A DNA stretch of 64,000 nt from Isosphaera sp. (GCA_013822085.1 PNJV01000002.1:1-64000), one strand, 5' to 3'. Shown: positions 11,405-19,758, counted from the first letter of the stretch. Notes: generated by a model not told the origin, from the letters alone. Translations and numbers: made by a program.

Positions 11405-11716
11405 GTTGGTGGATGCTAGCGCCGCGGAACTGCTCCCGGGACTGGGGGCATACGGCCTGATCGACAGGCCCAGGTCCCGGAAGGGGACGCCCTGGGACAG
11501 GACCAGCGCGGGGCGGGGATGGATTGGAGCCCTGGGCCCGTGGGGCATGGGTTGCAGGGGGATGGAGGGCGATGGGGGACGCGGGGGTGTGGGCGTGGGT
11601 GGTGGGTGGTGGGGAGAGATGCGGCCGGGTCGGGTGTCAAATCTTTCAAATATCATTGAAAACGGCTCGAAATCTCGTGCCACATCTGCAAAGATCATGC
11701 ACAGACGAGAACCACG
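11405..11716. other. Divergent intergenic region hpnH/mqnC
   Basis: A 312-base divergent spacer with two parts. About 11560-11622 is strongly G-rich, with runs of three to five G separated by short gaps. About 11636-11710 is distinctly AT-richer and holds an inverted repeat, so it is the likely place for promoters. No good -35/-10 pair could be fixed on either strand. Confidence 0.5.
11644..11661. promoter_or_regulatory. Inverted repeat TTTCAA-N6-TTGAAA, possible operator
   Basis: A perfect 6-base inverted repeat with a 6-base AT-rich spacer, in the AT-rich part of the hpnH/mqnC divergent region, 55 bases before the mqnC start. Size and spacing are typical of a dimeric regulator site. The internal TATCAT (11651-11656) could also serve as a -10 element for mqnC, but no matching -35 is present. 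Confidence 0.35.
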
Positions 11717-13255
11717 ATGCCGAACACAGACGCCCCCAACCGCGACCGAGCCAGCCCGGCAACCGCCCAACCCATCGCCGCCCCGCCCATCGCCGCCCCG
11801 CCGACCGAGCACCCGGGGCTCTCGGGGCTGGACCCCGGCCTGCTCGGGGCGGTGGTCCAGGGCCAGGCCCGGCTGACGCCCCAGCAGGCCATGGAGATCT
11901 TCCGGGCCATGCCCCTTGCGCAGCTGGGGCGCTGGGCCGACGCCCGCGCCCGGCACGTCCACGGCGACCGGGTGCGGACGTACATCATCGACCGCAACAT
12001 CAACTACACAAACGTGTGCAACGCCCGGTGCACCTTCTGCGCCTTCCGCCGCGACGGGCACGAGCACGACGCCTACACCCTTGACCACTCGGCGATCCTG
12101 GACAAGGTCGGGGCCCTGGTGGCCATCGGCGGCACGCAGATCCTCATGCAGGGCGGCATGAACCCGGCCCTGCCGCTGGAGTGGTACACGGACCTGCTCG
12201 GCGCCATCAAGGCCCGCTACCCCAAGGTGCACGTGCACGCCTTCAGCCCGCCGGAGTTCATCGAGTTCGTGCACTTCTTCGACCCCCCGGGGGCCGACCT
12301 GCGGGCCAAGGTCCGCTGGGTGATGGAGCGCCTGCGCGGCGCGGGGCTCGACTCGCTCCCCGGCGGCGGCGGCGAGATATTCTCCGGGCCCGTCCGCCGC
12401 AAGATCGGCCTGGGCAAGTGCGACGCCCGCTCGTGGCTCACGTGCATGAACGTCGCCCACGAGCTGGGCATGTTCACCAGCGCCACGATGATGTTCGGGC
12501 ACATCGAGGGGCACGCCGACCGGGTCCAGCACATGTGGCTGGTGCGCAACTGGCAGGACCGCGCCCTGGCCATGGCCCGCGCCGCCCCCGCCGGGCACTA
12601 CGTGGCCTTCATCGCCTGGCCCTTCCAGCGCGAGAACACCCCGCTGGGCCGCGTCCCCGACTGGGGCGCCCAGCCCGACGAGCTGAGCCAGGAGTTCCCC
12701 GGCGACGCCATGGCCAGGGCCTGGGACCTCTTCTCGGGCGACGGCCTGGACGGCGACGGCGCGCTGGCCCCCGACGCCTGGCCGGACCACCGCCGGCTCG
12801 ACGCCGCCGAGTTCCCCGCCGCGGCGCAGTTCGGCCGACGCGTGCGCACCAGCGGCTCGACGGACTACCTGCGCACCCAGGCGCTCTCGCGGCTGTTCCT
12901 GGACAACGTCTACTCCATCGGCGCCTCGTGGGTCACCATGGGGCCGCACGTGGGGCAGGTGGCCCTGGCCTTCGGCGCCACCGACATGGGCAGCGTGATG
13001 ATGGAAGAGAACGTCGTCTCCTCCGCCGGCACGACCTACTGCCTCGACGAGGCGCTCCTGTGCCGATTGATCCGCACCGCCGGCTTCGTCCCCGCCCAGC
13101 GCAACAACACCTACGACGTGATCCGGCTCCACGACGGCGCGGGCGGCCGGGCCCCGGACCTGGACGTCTCCGACTGGTCGCGGCACCGCGTGCAGCAGCT
13201 GCACCAGCAGGCGCCCAAGGCCCCCAAGGCGCAGGTCACCGTCTCAGCCAGATGA
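11717..13255 (+). CDS. mqnC: MqnC, dehypoxanthine futalosine cyclase (radical SAM)
   Basis: This radical SAM enzyme cyclises dehypoxanthine futalosine in the futalosine route to menaquinone. The motif NYTNVCNARCTFCAF gives cluster Cys101, Cys105 and Cys108; NYTNVC with CTFCAF fits MqnC better than MqnE. GGTQILMQGGMNP and later TMMFGHIE and AFIAWPFQ are family segments. At 512 residues it is well over the usual 350-400. There is an Ala/Pro-rich N-terminal extension of about 35 residues, and an insert of about 45 residues after the PFQRENTPLG segment (near DGLDGDGALAPD). ATG at 11717 is the only strong start in the AT-rich leader. No other mqn gene lies in the window. Confidence 0.88.
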   Translation: MPNTDAPNRDRASPATAQPIAAPPIAAPPTEHPGLSGLDPGLLGAVVQGQARLTPQQAMEIFRAMPLAQLGRWADARARHVHGDRVRTYIIDRNINYTNVCNARCTFCAFRRDGHEHDAYTLDHSAILDKVGALVAIGGTQILMQGGMNPALPLEWYTDLLGAIKARYPKVHVHAFSPPEFIEFVHFFDPPGADLRAKVRWVMERLRGAGLDSLPGGGGEIFSGPVRRKIGLGKCDARSWLTCMNVAHELGMFTSATMMFGHIEGHADRVQHMWLVRNWQDRALAMARAAPAGHYVAFIAWPFQRENTPLGRVPDWGAQPDELSQEFPGDAMARAWDLFSGDGLDGDGALAPDAWPDHRRLDAAEFPAAAQFGRRVRTSGSTDYLRTQALSRLFLDNVYSIGASWVTMGPHVGQVALAFGATDMGSVMMEENVVSSAGTTYCLDEALLCRLIRTAGFVPAQRNNTYDVIRLHDGAGGRAPDLDVSDWSRHRVQQLHQQAPKAPKAQVTVSAR

Positions 13256-13330
13256 GGGCGCTGGCGAGACATGATCGTGTGTGTCACCCCGCCCGCGTTG
13301 CCCACCGCGATGGGCCGCTGCGCGTCGGGC

Positions 13331-13361
13331 GTCAATAAAGAAGCCCCGGGCGGCCGGGGCT
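13331..13361 (-). terminator. Rho-independent terminator of the sigma factor gene
   Basis: A perfect 8-base stem AGCCCCGG / CCGGGGCT (13342-13349 with 13354-13361) with a 4-base loop. On the minus strand it is followed by TTCTTTATT. It lies 35 bases past the stop codon of the leftward sigma gene and is oriented for it. The plus-strand side has no T tract, so it would not stop mqnC transcripts in the same way. Confidence 0.8.
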
Positions 13362-13395
13362 GTGCGGGATCGGGGTGGGCACGCCGCGGCGGCGT

Positions 13396-14532
13396 TCAGG
13401 CCTTCATGAGCGTTTCCAGAGAGGGCTGCGAGGTCTCGTCGGCGGCGGCCTGGGCCTCCTGGGCCTGGCGCAGCTCGCGGTTGCCCAGGAAGTTGGCCTC
13501 CAGCTCCAGGCGGATCTTCTCCATGGCCTTGTTCTGGATCTGGCGGACGCGTTCCTTGGTGACGCCGATGATCTGCCCGACCTGCTCGAGGGTCATGGGC
13601 TTGTCCAGGTCCCCCGACTCGAGGCCGAAGCGGTGCTCGATGACGGTGCGCTCGACGTCGGTCAGCTCGGCGCGGTTGTCCAGGACGATCCGGCGGACCT
13701 CGTCGGCGGCGTCCTTCTCGAAGGTGGCGCGCTTGGTCTCGAGGAAGTTGGACTTCTCGAGCTTGGGGTCAAAGTCGGTGGGGAAGCGCTGGCGGTACTT
13801 GCTCAGCTTCATGCCCTGACGGCTAAAGGCCTTGAGGATCGCGCGACATGCGTAGGTGGAGAACTTGTAGCCCCGGCCGGCGTCGAACTTGTCCACGGCG
13901 CGGAGCAGGGCCATGTTGCCCTCGCTGACCAGGTCGGCAAAGTCGACCTCGCTCATGCGGGTGCGCTTGGCCATGGCCAGCACCAGGGCCAGGTTGGTGT
14001 TGGCGATCTGCTCGCGGACGCGCTCGGCCACGCGGTGCCAGCGCAGGACCTGGTCGGCCTGCTCGGTGCTGGGCCGACGCGAGTCGGTCGACCAGATCTC
14101 CTGCTGGAGCTTCCAGATGCGGTAGCGCGCGTAGTTGAACTGGTGGAAGAGCACCTTCTCCTGGGCCCCGGTCAGGATCACCTGCTGGGCCGTCTTGATC
14201 GTCCGCGTGCGCCCCGAGAGGTCGTCCATCACCGGGTGGTACCAGGTGGTGTCCGGCTTGGGGATCTCGGGCGCGTCGTCGTAGATCTTGCGGTCGGCCT
14301 CGTCCTCGTAGAACGCGGGGCTGTCGATGAAGTCCTGCTCCGACTCGAGCAGGGTCGCAAGCAGACGCTCGTCGGCCAGGCTCAGCTTTCGGCTGACCCT
14401 CTTGCCGCTCTTGGCAGGCTTGCCCGCGGCCACGGCGGTGGCGCCGGCGGTCTCGGCGATGTCCACGCGCGTGCGGCGGCGGTGCTGCTCCATCGGGCTC
14501 AGGGCGCGGGTCATGGTCTCGATCGGTTCCAT
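13396..14532 (-). CDS. RNA polymerase sigma-70 family factor
   Basis: A 378-residue sigma-70 protein. Region 2 is clear (VSEGNMALLRAVDKFD then GYKFSTYACRAI) and directs core binding and -10 recognition. Region 4 is clear (MTLEQVGQIIGVTKERVRQIQNKAMEKIR), the -35 helix-turn-helix. Between them the usual STYATWWIRQAI of primary sigmas is replaced by STYACRAILKAF, so the aromatic pair that helps melt the -10 element is not conserved. The roughly 175-residue N-terminal region, with a non-conserved first 50, is unlike classic region 1.1. An Ala/Gln-rich tail follows region 4. The start is supported by GGAAG 8 bases upstream. It is probably a lineage-specific alternative or primary-like sigma, preceded by a long AT-rich leader and followed by a terminator. 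Confidence 0.88.
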   Translation of the reverse strand: MEPIETMTRALSPMEQHRRRTRVDIAETAGATAVAAGKPAKSGKRVSRKLSLADERLLATLLESEQDFIDSPAFYEDEADRKIYDDAPEIPKPDTTWYHPVMDDLSGRTRTIKTAQQVILTGAQEKVLFHQFNYARYRIWKLQQEIWSTDSRRPSTEQADQVLRWHRVAERVREQIANTNLALVLAMAKRTRMSEVDFADLVSEGNMALLRAVDKFDAGRGYKFSTYACRAILKAFSRQGMKLSKYRQRFPTDFDPKLEKSNFLETKRATFEKDAADEVRRIVLDNRAELTDVERTVIEHRFGLESGDLDKPMTLEQVGQIIGVTKERVRQIQNKAMEKIRLELEANFLGNRELRQAQEAQAAADETSQPSLETLMKA

Positions 14533-14885
14533 TTTCGTGCTTCCTTCGCGTCAGGCGTTCACACGGCCGCCGTCAGTGGCGACCGGCAAGATGGTCCGCT
14601 CCGCCGACCGTGGGCAAGGGCCCGACACACTGTCAGACCCGATGCGCCAGACCGGCCATCCAAACACAATCACGACGGCGTGTCAAACCCGTACATACAG
14701 GTCGGCATGCCGGCGGCCTTGTGCGTGGATGAGTGGTGCATGGTTCCTCATGATCTTCTCGTATTGCGGTTTTTTATCAGTCATCGCTTCGATTTGTTTG
14801 GTTCTTGTTTATATATACCGGCGTTGTCAATTCACAACTCTCGACGCGAGCGCCCTCAGAACGATCTCTGAAAGGCTCGCCCGTT

Positions 14886-14904
14886 GCTGAGTCTCCGACT
14901 CAGC
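14886..14904. repeat. Perfect 8-bp inverted repeat (hairpin)
   Basis: GCTGAGTC, spacer TCC, GACTCAGC. This is a perfect palindromic hairpin in the AT-rich spacer. A smaller one, TCAGA-N6-TCTGA, lies about 15 bases to its left. No T tract follows on either strand, so it is not a standard terminator. It could be an operator or part of a structured RNA. Confidence 0.6.
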
Positions 14905-15194
14905 GTTCACTGCACGCTCGGGGTCTCGATTCCGTCCGTATTCCTAACAAAGATCCGCGTAGACCTCATCACAATCACGGTGCGTCACACGACATCGCCC
15001 CCTGGCTCGAACACAACCGACCCTGCCCCCGCCCCGCGTGTCGCTGGCAGCAAAGAGCGCTGCGCTGCACTGAGACCGCGATTTGACACGTCTTTATACG
15101 ACGCACACGAAAATTCGTTTCATCACGCGGACGCTGGAGTGTTGGAAGATCGTCATAGCTGTGACCCTTTCGACAATGAACGCGGAGCCGCGTG

Positions 15195-15282
15195 TCTTTC
15201 GGACCGGTTTTCTGTGCATGCTGGCGAGTAAAAGCCCTCAGAGAATACAAACAAATTGCAAACAGAAAACCGATCAGAGTGA
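15195..15282. repeat. Long imperfect inverted repeat, possible structured RNA
   Basis: The core arms CGGTTTTCTGT (15205-15215) and ACAGAAAACCG (15262-15272) are perfectly complementary over 11 bases. Pairing continues outward with a few mismatches to 15195 and 15282, and inward by GCA/TGC past a 2-base bulge. In total about 20 pairs enclose a loop of roughly 40 bases that is A-rich on its right side. Chance is an unlikely source of so long a stem. The strand of any transcript is unknown. It could be a small RNA, a leader structure or a recombination remnant. Confidence 0.55.
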
Positions 15283-15552
15283 ACGCAAACATACCGCACA
15301 CGGCGCGGATTGGCCAACTCTTCATCTCCGATCCGGGGGCTTCCCTGTCTGTATAGCGATTGCGTGCCACCGCATGCCACAACGCAGCTGCGCTACGCGA
15401 TCAGGAGCGTGCAGCGGGACATGTTTCCGGTCGTGCATACGCTCGTACCGACGGCGCGCCCGGGGCGGCGGCGCACCGCGGGATCAGCCCGCAGCCACGC
15501 CGCTGACACACTCGGGACGCTCCGAAAACCCCTCACTCGGGAGAAGACCACC

Positions 15553-16194
15553 ATGCCCTTGACGCTTCCAAACCTGCCCTACGCCCTCAACGCCCTCGAA
15601 CCGCACATCGACGCCCGGACGATGGAGATCCACTCCCAGAAGCACCACGCCGCCTACGTGACCAACGCCAACAACGCCCTGGCCGGCACGCCCTGGGCCG
15701 ACAAGGCCCCGGAGGAGATCATCGCCAGCCTGGCGGCGCTCCCCGAGGACAAGCGGGCCGCGGTGCGCAACAACGCCGGCGGCCACGTCAACCACGCGCT
15801 GTTCTGGTCGGTCATGGCCCCGCCAGCGCACGGCGGCGGGGGCGCGCCGGCGGGCGCGCTGGCTGAGGCGATCGCCAAGGCCTTCGGCTCGTTCGATTCC
15901 TTCAAGGCCCAGTTCGCCGACGCCGCGGTCAAGCGGTTCGGCTCGGGGTGGGCCTGGCTGGTCGTCAAGAACAAGGCCCTGGCGATCGTGAGCACCGCCA
16001 ACCAGGACAACCCGCTCATGGGTGAGGCCGTGGCCGGCAGCGGGGTCAGCGGCACGCCGGTCCTCGGGCTGGACGTCTGGGAGCACGCGTACTACCTGAC
16101 GTACCAGAACCGCCGAGCCGACTACATCGCGGCGTGGTGGGGTGTGGTGCACTGGGCCGAGGTGGCCCGGCGGTTCCAGGCCGCCATGGGCTGA
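15553..16194 (+). CDS. sodA: Superoxide dismutase (Mn/Fe family, Mn-type features)
   Basis: A 213-residue iron/manganese superoxide dismutase that converts superoxide to peroxide and oxygen. Metal ligands are visible as His in MEIHSQKHH, His in [10 protein letters not shown], and Asp and His in [25 protein letters not shown] carries the Gln typical of Mn-type enzymes, so manganese is more likely than iron. There is no signal peptide, hence cytosolic. ATG at 15553 is chosen because the family N-terminus ([16 protein letters not shown]) starts there and GGGAG lies about 9 bases upstream. The in-frame extension back to 15310 is spurious. Confidence 0.95.
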   Translation: MPLTLPNLPYALNALEPHIDARTMEIHSQKHHAAYVTNANNALAGTPWADKAPEEIIASLAALPEDKRAAVRNNAGGHVNHALFWSVMAPPAHGGGGAPAGALAEAIAKAFGSFDSFKAQFADAAVKRFGSGWAWLVVKNKALAIVSTANQDNPLMGEAVAGSGVSGTPVLGLDVWEHAYYLTYQNRRADYIAAWWGVVHWAEVARRFQAAMG

Positions 16195-16240
16195 GCGGGC
16201 GCGGCCGATCGCGGGCGCACGCTTGGCCGTTGGCGGCGGG

Positions 16241-16291
16241 GCGCGTCTGTGTGCGGGGCGCGTCTGTGTGCGAGGCGCGTCTGTGTGCGGG
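16241..16291. repeat. Three tandem copies of a 17-bp unit
   Basis: Unit GCGCGTCTGTGTGCGGG at 16241-16257, 16258-16274 (one change, GAG for GGG) and 16275-16291. It lies between the SOD stop and the esterase start, 56 bases before the latter. Confidence 0.8.
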
Positions 16292-16346
16292 TTGATACAT
16301 TTGCGCCTGGGACGCGGCGTGCCCGCGGCCTGTGGAGATCGCTCGG

Positions 16347-17729
16347 ATGAACAAGATCGCTCTGACAGCGTGGCTGGTGGCCCCGATCGCGGTGGTGGCT
16401 GGGCTGGCCCTGGCCGTGGACCGCCAGGCGGCCCGCCGGTCGCGCGACAGCTCCCAGGCCCCCTCGCTGGTCGCCGCCGCCGAGCGCTTTGCCAGCGACG
16501 CCGCGGCGGGCCGGGCCCAGCCCGCCGGCGTCCAGCCCGAGTCCCTGCCCCAGGGCTTTGTGCTGGTGGTCAAGGACCAGACGGGCCTGGCCAGCGCCTC
16601 CTCGCCGATCTTCCTGGCCTCGAGCCACAACGGCTGGAACCCCGGCGACGACAAGCAGGTGCTCACGGCGCGCTCGGACCTGCGCTGGCAGATCGTCATG
16701 CCCAAGCCCACCAACGACAGCCCCATCGAGTTCAAGTTCACGCGCGGCTCGTGGGACCTCGAGGAGCTCGACGGGGAGCTCAAGGCGATCGCAAACCGCA
16801 AGCTGCCGCTGCTGGACCCGGCGTCCATCACGCCCGGCGAGCCCCCGATCATCGAGTTCACGGTGGTGGCCTGGGGCGATCAGAAGCCCGACGTCTCGCA
16901 GCGGCCCGACGCCTCGCCGTACTACGACCTCAAGGTCACCGGCACCGTCAAGCGCCTGCAGGTCGCCGGCGGGGCCGTGCGGCACGTGCGCGACCTGCTC
17001 GTGTGGCTCCCGCCGGGCTACGACGCGCCCGAGAACGCCACGCGCACCTACCCGGTGCTGTACATGCAGGACGGCCAGAACCTCTTCCAGCAGTTCCCGG
17101 GCACGCCCGCCGAGTGGGGCGCCGACGAGACCGCCACCGAGCTGATCACCGCCGGCCGGGTCGAGCCGGTGATCATCGTCGGGATCCCGCACGCCGGTGC
17201 GGCCCGCGCGACGGAGTACACGCCGATCCAGCTCCTCGACGGCGCCACGCCGCGCGGCGGCAGGTACGTCTCCTGGCTCCTGTCGGAGGTCATGCCGCGG
17301 GTCGATCGCGCCTTCCGCACCAAGCGCGGCCCCGAGTTCACCGCCATCGGCGGGTCGTCCTTCGGGGCCGTCATCGCCATGGAGGCCGCCGCCGAGCACC
17401 CCGACGTCTTTGGCAAGGTCCTCCTTGAGAGCATGTCCATCACCCGCAACAACGGCGCGGCCCTGGCCCACTTCCTGGCCAAGCCGCGCTTCCCGTCGGT
17501 CGTCTACTGGGGCATGGGCGGGCGCGAGCTCTTCGACAGCGGCACGCCCGAGCAGAACGCGCGCTTCGTCGAGGGCACCGAGGCCTTCGACAAGGCCCTG
17601 GCGCAGCGCCCCGAGGTCAAGGCCAAGAAGTTCGTCGTCGTCCCCGACGCGGTGCACAACGAGACCGCCTGGCAGGCGCGCTTCGGGGGCGCCCTGGAGT
17701 TCCTCTTTCCCGCCAGCCGAGGCCAGTAA
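16347..17729 (+). CDS. Exported esterase with N-terminal carbohydrate-binding-like domain
   Basis: A 460-residue protein. It opens with MNKIALTAW and a hydrophobic segment ending in LALA, a likely signal peptide. Next is a beta-sandwich region (about 65-140) with SSHNGWNPGDD and FKFTRGSWD, resembling CBM20/CBM48-type starch-binding or E-set domains. The rest (about 190-460) is an alpha/beta hydrolase of the enterochelin esterase / esterase D type. LLVWLPPGYD and YPVLYMQDGQNLF are followed by the nucleophile elbow GGSSFG and a late His in DAVHNETAW. The substrate is unknown; feruloyl, acyl-sugar or siderophore esters are possible. ATG at 16347 is chosen for GGAG at 16334; an upstream in-frame ATG at 16332 lacks one. 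Confidence 0.8.
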   Translation: MNKIALTAWLVAPIAVVAGLALAVDRQAARRSRDSSQAPSLVAAAERFASDAAAGRAQPAGVQPESLPQGFVLVVKDQTGLASASSPIFLASSHNGWNPGDDKQVLTARSDLRWQIVMPKPTNDSPIEFKFTRGSWDLEELDGELKAIANRKLPLLDPASITPGEPPIIEFTVVAWGDQKPDVSQRPDASPYYDLKVTGTVKRLQVAGGAVRHVRDLLVWLPPGYDAPENATRTYPVLYMQDGQNLFQQFPGTPAEWGADETATELITAGRVEPVIIVGIPHAGAARATEYTPIQLLDGATPRGGRYVSWLLSEVMPRVDRAFRTKRGPEFTAIGGSSFGAVIAMEAAAEHPDVFGKVLLESMSITRNNGAALAHFLAKPRFPSVVYWGMGGRELFDSGTPEQNARFVEGTEAFDKALAQRPEVKAKKFVVVPDAVHNETAWQARFGGALEFLFPASRGQ

Positions 17730-18417
17730 TCCCTCCCGGCGGGAGCCACTTGCCGTTGCCCCGCCCCGTGCCCAGCGCGGCGCCCTGTCGGTGGCCCCAC
17801 GCAAGGGCCCGCTGCGCGGCGCAAGCTGGGAAACCCTGAGCGACTTTGCGCGCTCCCGTGCAGCCGCTGCCCCGCCCGGTGCGCATAGACGGGTGTCCGC
17901 AGCCCGCCAGGAGTGGATCGGCACCGGCACCACGCAGCACAGCACACGCAGCACGGCGCTCGCAGTGATGAACGCGTCTTGGCCAGGCGTTAGGCAGGGC
18001 TGGGGCGCGGTGTGACCGCCCGCGCTGGAGCGTGAGCAGAGTTCCGGGAGATCGGGAGAGTTCGGGGTCGGGGTGCGCGTGAGTGGGGAGGGAGACGGGG
18101 AGAGCCGGAGGCACGCTGTGCGAGTGCCGCTGTGCCCGTGGTCGATGCCGGTGAGGTCTGAGGTGGCCCAGCGCGGATCAGCACGCCCGGGCAAGCGCCC
18201 GGGCGTCGTTGTTTGCGCAGCAGCGCGGTGCCGCGATCGGTCTAGCGCCGGCTCTGGCGCAGCCGGGGGCGTCGGTCCCCGAACCGCCCGGCGGGGGCAG
18301 CGTACAGACAGGCCCATGCACACGAACCCGAATATGCTTTCGCCTGCCGCCACCCTTTCGTCGCCCGGAGTCGGCAGCGCGCCCGTCGCGGCGTCGGCCC
18401 GGGCCCAGGGAGCAGAT
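17730..18417. other. Intergenic region between esterase and PilT-like gene
   Basis: About 690 bases. GC-rich throughout, with frames on both strands that show no family features. The only clear structure is a hairpin at 18183-18206. An in-frame ATG at 18316 could extend the PilT-like protein by 34 residues, but it has a weak ribosome site. Confidence 0.45.
18183..18206 (+). terminator. Candidate terminator hairpin
   Basis: Perfect 10-base stem ACGCCCGGGC / GCCCGGGCGT with a 4-base AAGC loop. It is followed on the plus strand by CGTTGTTTG, a modest T-rich tail. It lies 454 bases after the esterase stop and 212 before the PilT-like start, so it may end a transcript from the esterase side. The distance and the weak tail leave this uncertain. 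Confidence 0.5.
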
Positions 18418-19596
18418 ATGTCGGCTCACGCCAACCATCCCAACAGCCACGGTCATGGGCATCATCAGGGGACCGGGCACGTGGTGCTCGAGACGGGCAA
18501 CAAGAAGGACCCGCACGCCACGCGCATCGGGGACTTCCTCAAGGCCTGCATCAAGCTGGGCGCCTCGGACCTGATCATGAAGGCCGGGACGGTGCCCAAG
18601 CTGCGCATCCGCGGCTCGCTCAAGCCCCTGGACACGGCGCCGCTGACGCAGGACGAGTTCGTGCAGATCGCCAAGCAGATCCTCTCGGAGGAGCTGTGGG
18701 AGGACCTCAAGACCTACGGCTCTGCGGACTTCGCCTACGACTACGACGAGACGACGCGCTTCCGCGTGAACCTGTTCCAGGCCAAGGGCCGCCTGGCCAT
18801 GGCCGCCCGCCTGATCACCAGCAACATCCGCCGGTTCGAGGACCTGTACCTGCCGGCGTCGATGTCGCAGATCGCGATGCAGCCGCAGGGGATCGTGCTC
18901 CTGTCGGGCGTGACCGGCTCGGGCAAGAGCACCACGATCGCCTCGATGCTCGACTACGTCAACGAGCGCAAGCCGGTGCACATCGTGACCATCGAGGACC
19001 CGATCGAGTACGTCTTCCAGGACAAGAAGGCGACGATCAACCAGCGCGAGATCGGGCTGGACGTGTCGGACTTCAAGGTCGCCCTGCGGGCCCTGGTGCG
19101 CGAGAACCCGGACATCGTGCTCGTGGGCGAGATGCGCGACAAGGAGACCTTCGAGGCCGCCCTGCACGCGGCCGAGACGGGGCACCTGGTCTACGGGACC
19201 ATCCACGCCTCGAGCACGACGCAGACCTTCAGCCGCATTTATGGCCTCTTCGAGTCGGAGGAGGTCGAGCAGGTCCGGCGCGTGCTGGCCTACCAGATGC
19301 GGGCCTTTGTGTACCAGAAGCTCCTGCCGACGCTGCACGAGAACATCGCGCGCATCCCCGCCCTTGAGATCCTCATCGCCAACCCGGTGGTGCAGAAGTA
19401 CGTCCTGGACGGGCGCGAGGGCGAGCTGCGCGAGTACCTGCGCACCGTCGAGGCGCGCCAGCAGGGCATGGTGGACTTCAACGGCTCGCTGGTGGACCTT
19501 GTCGAGCGCGAGTACATCCACGTGCGCGTCGCCGAGGAGGCCTCGCCCAACATCGACGAGCTCAAGATGCGTCTCAAGAAGCTCGGCGGGCGCTGA
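18418..19596 (+). CDS. PilT/PilU-like ATPase with a His-rich leader
   Basis: A 392-residue hexameric secretion-type ATPase of the pilus retraction branch. After a His-rich leader (SAHANHPN, HGHGHH) of about 35 residues comes the PilT N-terminal domain (FLKACIKLGASDLIMKAG). The core follows, with Walker A GVTGSGKS at 164-171, the Asp box TIEDPIEY, Walker B PDIVLVGEMRD and the His box AAETGHLVYGTIH. All catalytic motifs are intact. The C-terminal part diverges from classic PilT. ATG at 18418 is chosen for the strong GGGAG site 5 bases before it. The next gene, 162 bases on, encodes a membrane-bound relative lacking those motifs. A second, more canonical PilT is at 50206. Confidence 0.85.
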   Translation: MSAHANHPNSHGHGHHQGTGHVVLETGNKKDPHATRIGDFLKACIKLGASDLIMKAGTVPKLRIRGSLKPLDTAPLTQDEFVQIAKQILSEELWEDLKTYGSADFAYDYDETTRFRVNLFQAKGRLAMAARLITSNIRRFEDLYLPASMSQIAMQPQGIVLLSGVTGSGKSTTIASMLDYVNERKPVHIVTIEDPIEYVFQDKKATINQREIGLDVSDFKVALRALVRENPDIVLVGEMRDKETFEAALHAAETGHLVYGTIHASSTTQTFSRIYGLFESEEVEQVRRVLAYQMRAFVYQKLLPTLHENIARIPALEILIANPVVQKYVLDGREGELREYLRTVEARQQGMVDFNGSLVDLVEREYIHVRVAEEASPNIDELKMRLKKLGGR

Positions 19597-19758
19597 CGGC
19601 GGGCCCAGCCCTGCCGGGCCCGGGGCCATAGACTCTCCGACGCGGCTGCCGTCCGGCCCTGGCCCGACGCGCCCCGGCGGGCACGCGCGGTATGCTTGGC
19701 CCCCGCGCGGCGCGGCCCGGCACCCGACGCCGGCCCCGCCCGTGCACCCGGAGTCGGC

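Larger units (their letters stand above)
14533..15552. other. AT-rich non-coding region between sigma factor and SOD genes
   Basis: About 1 kb without a credible gene. Base composition drops sharply from about 14690 to 15400: several 60-base lines are only 37-60 percent GC, against 65-80 percent around them. The open frames through it have no family features and unlikely composition (many Cys, Arg, His). It holds a hairpin at 14886-14904 and a long imperfect inverted repeat at 15195-15282. Near 14811-14836 the minus strand has a TTGTGA followed 16-18 bases later by TATATA/TATAAA, a weak candidate promoter that would read toward the sigma gene. The last 130 bases return to high GC and carry the SOD ribosome site. 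Confidence 0.6.

Noticed and set aside
14905-14945. tRNA-like or tmRNA-like T-arm (GGGGTCTCGATTCC)
   Set aside because: The stem bases do not pair, and no acceptor stem, anticodon arm or CCA end could be drawn around it.
15083-15562. Open frames through the AT-rich island
   Set aside because: Composition (many Cys, His and Arg), no ribosome site and no family signal. They arise because stop codons happen to be missing.
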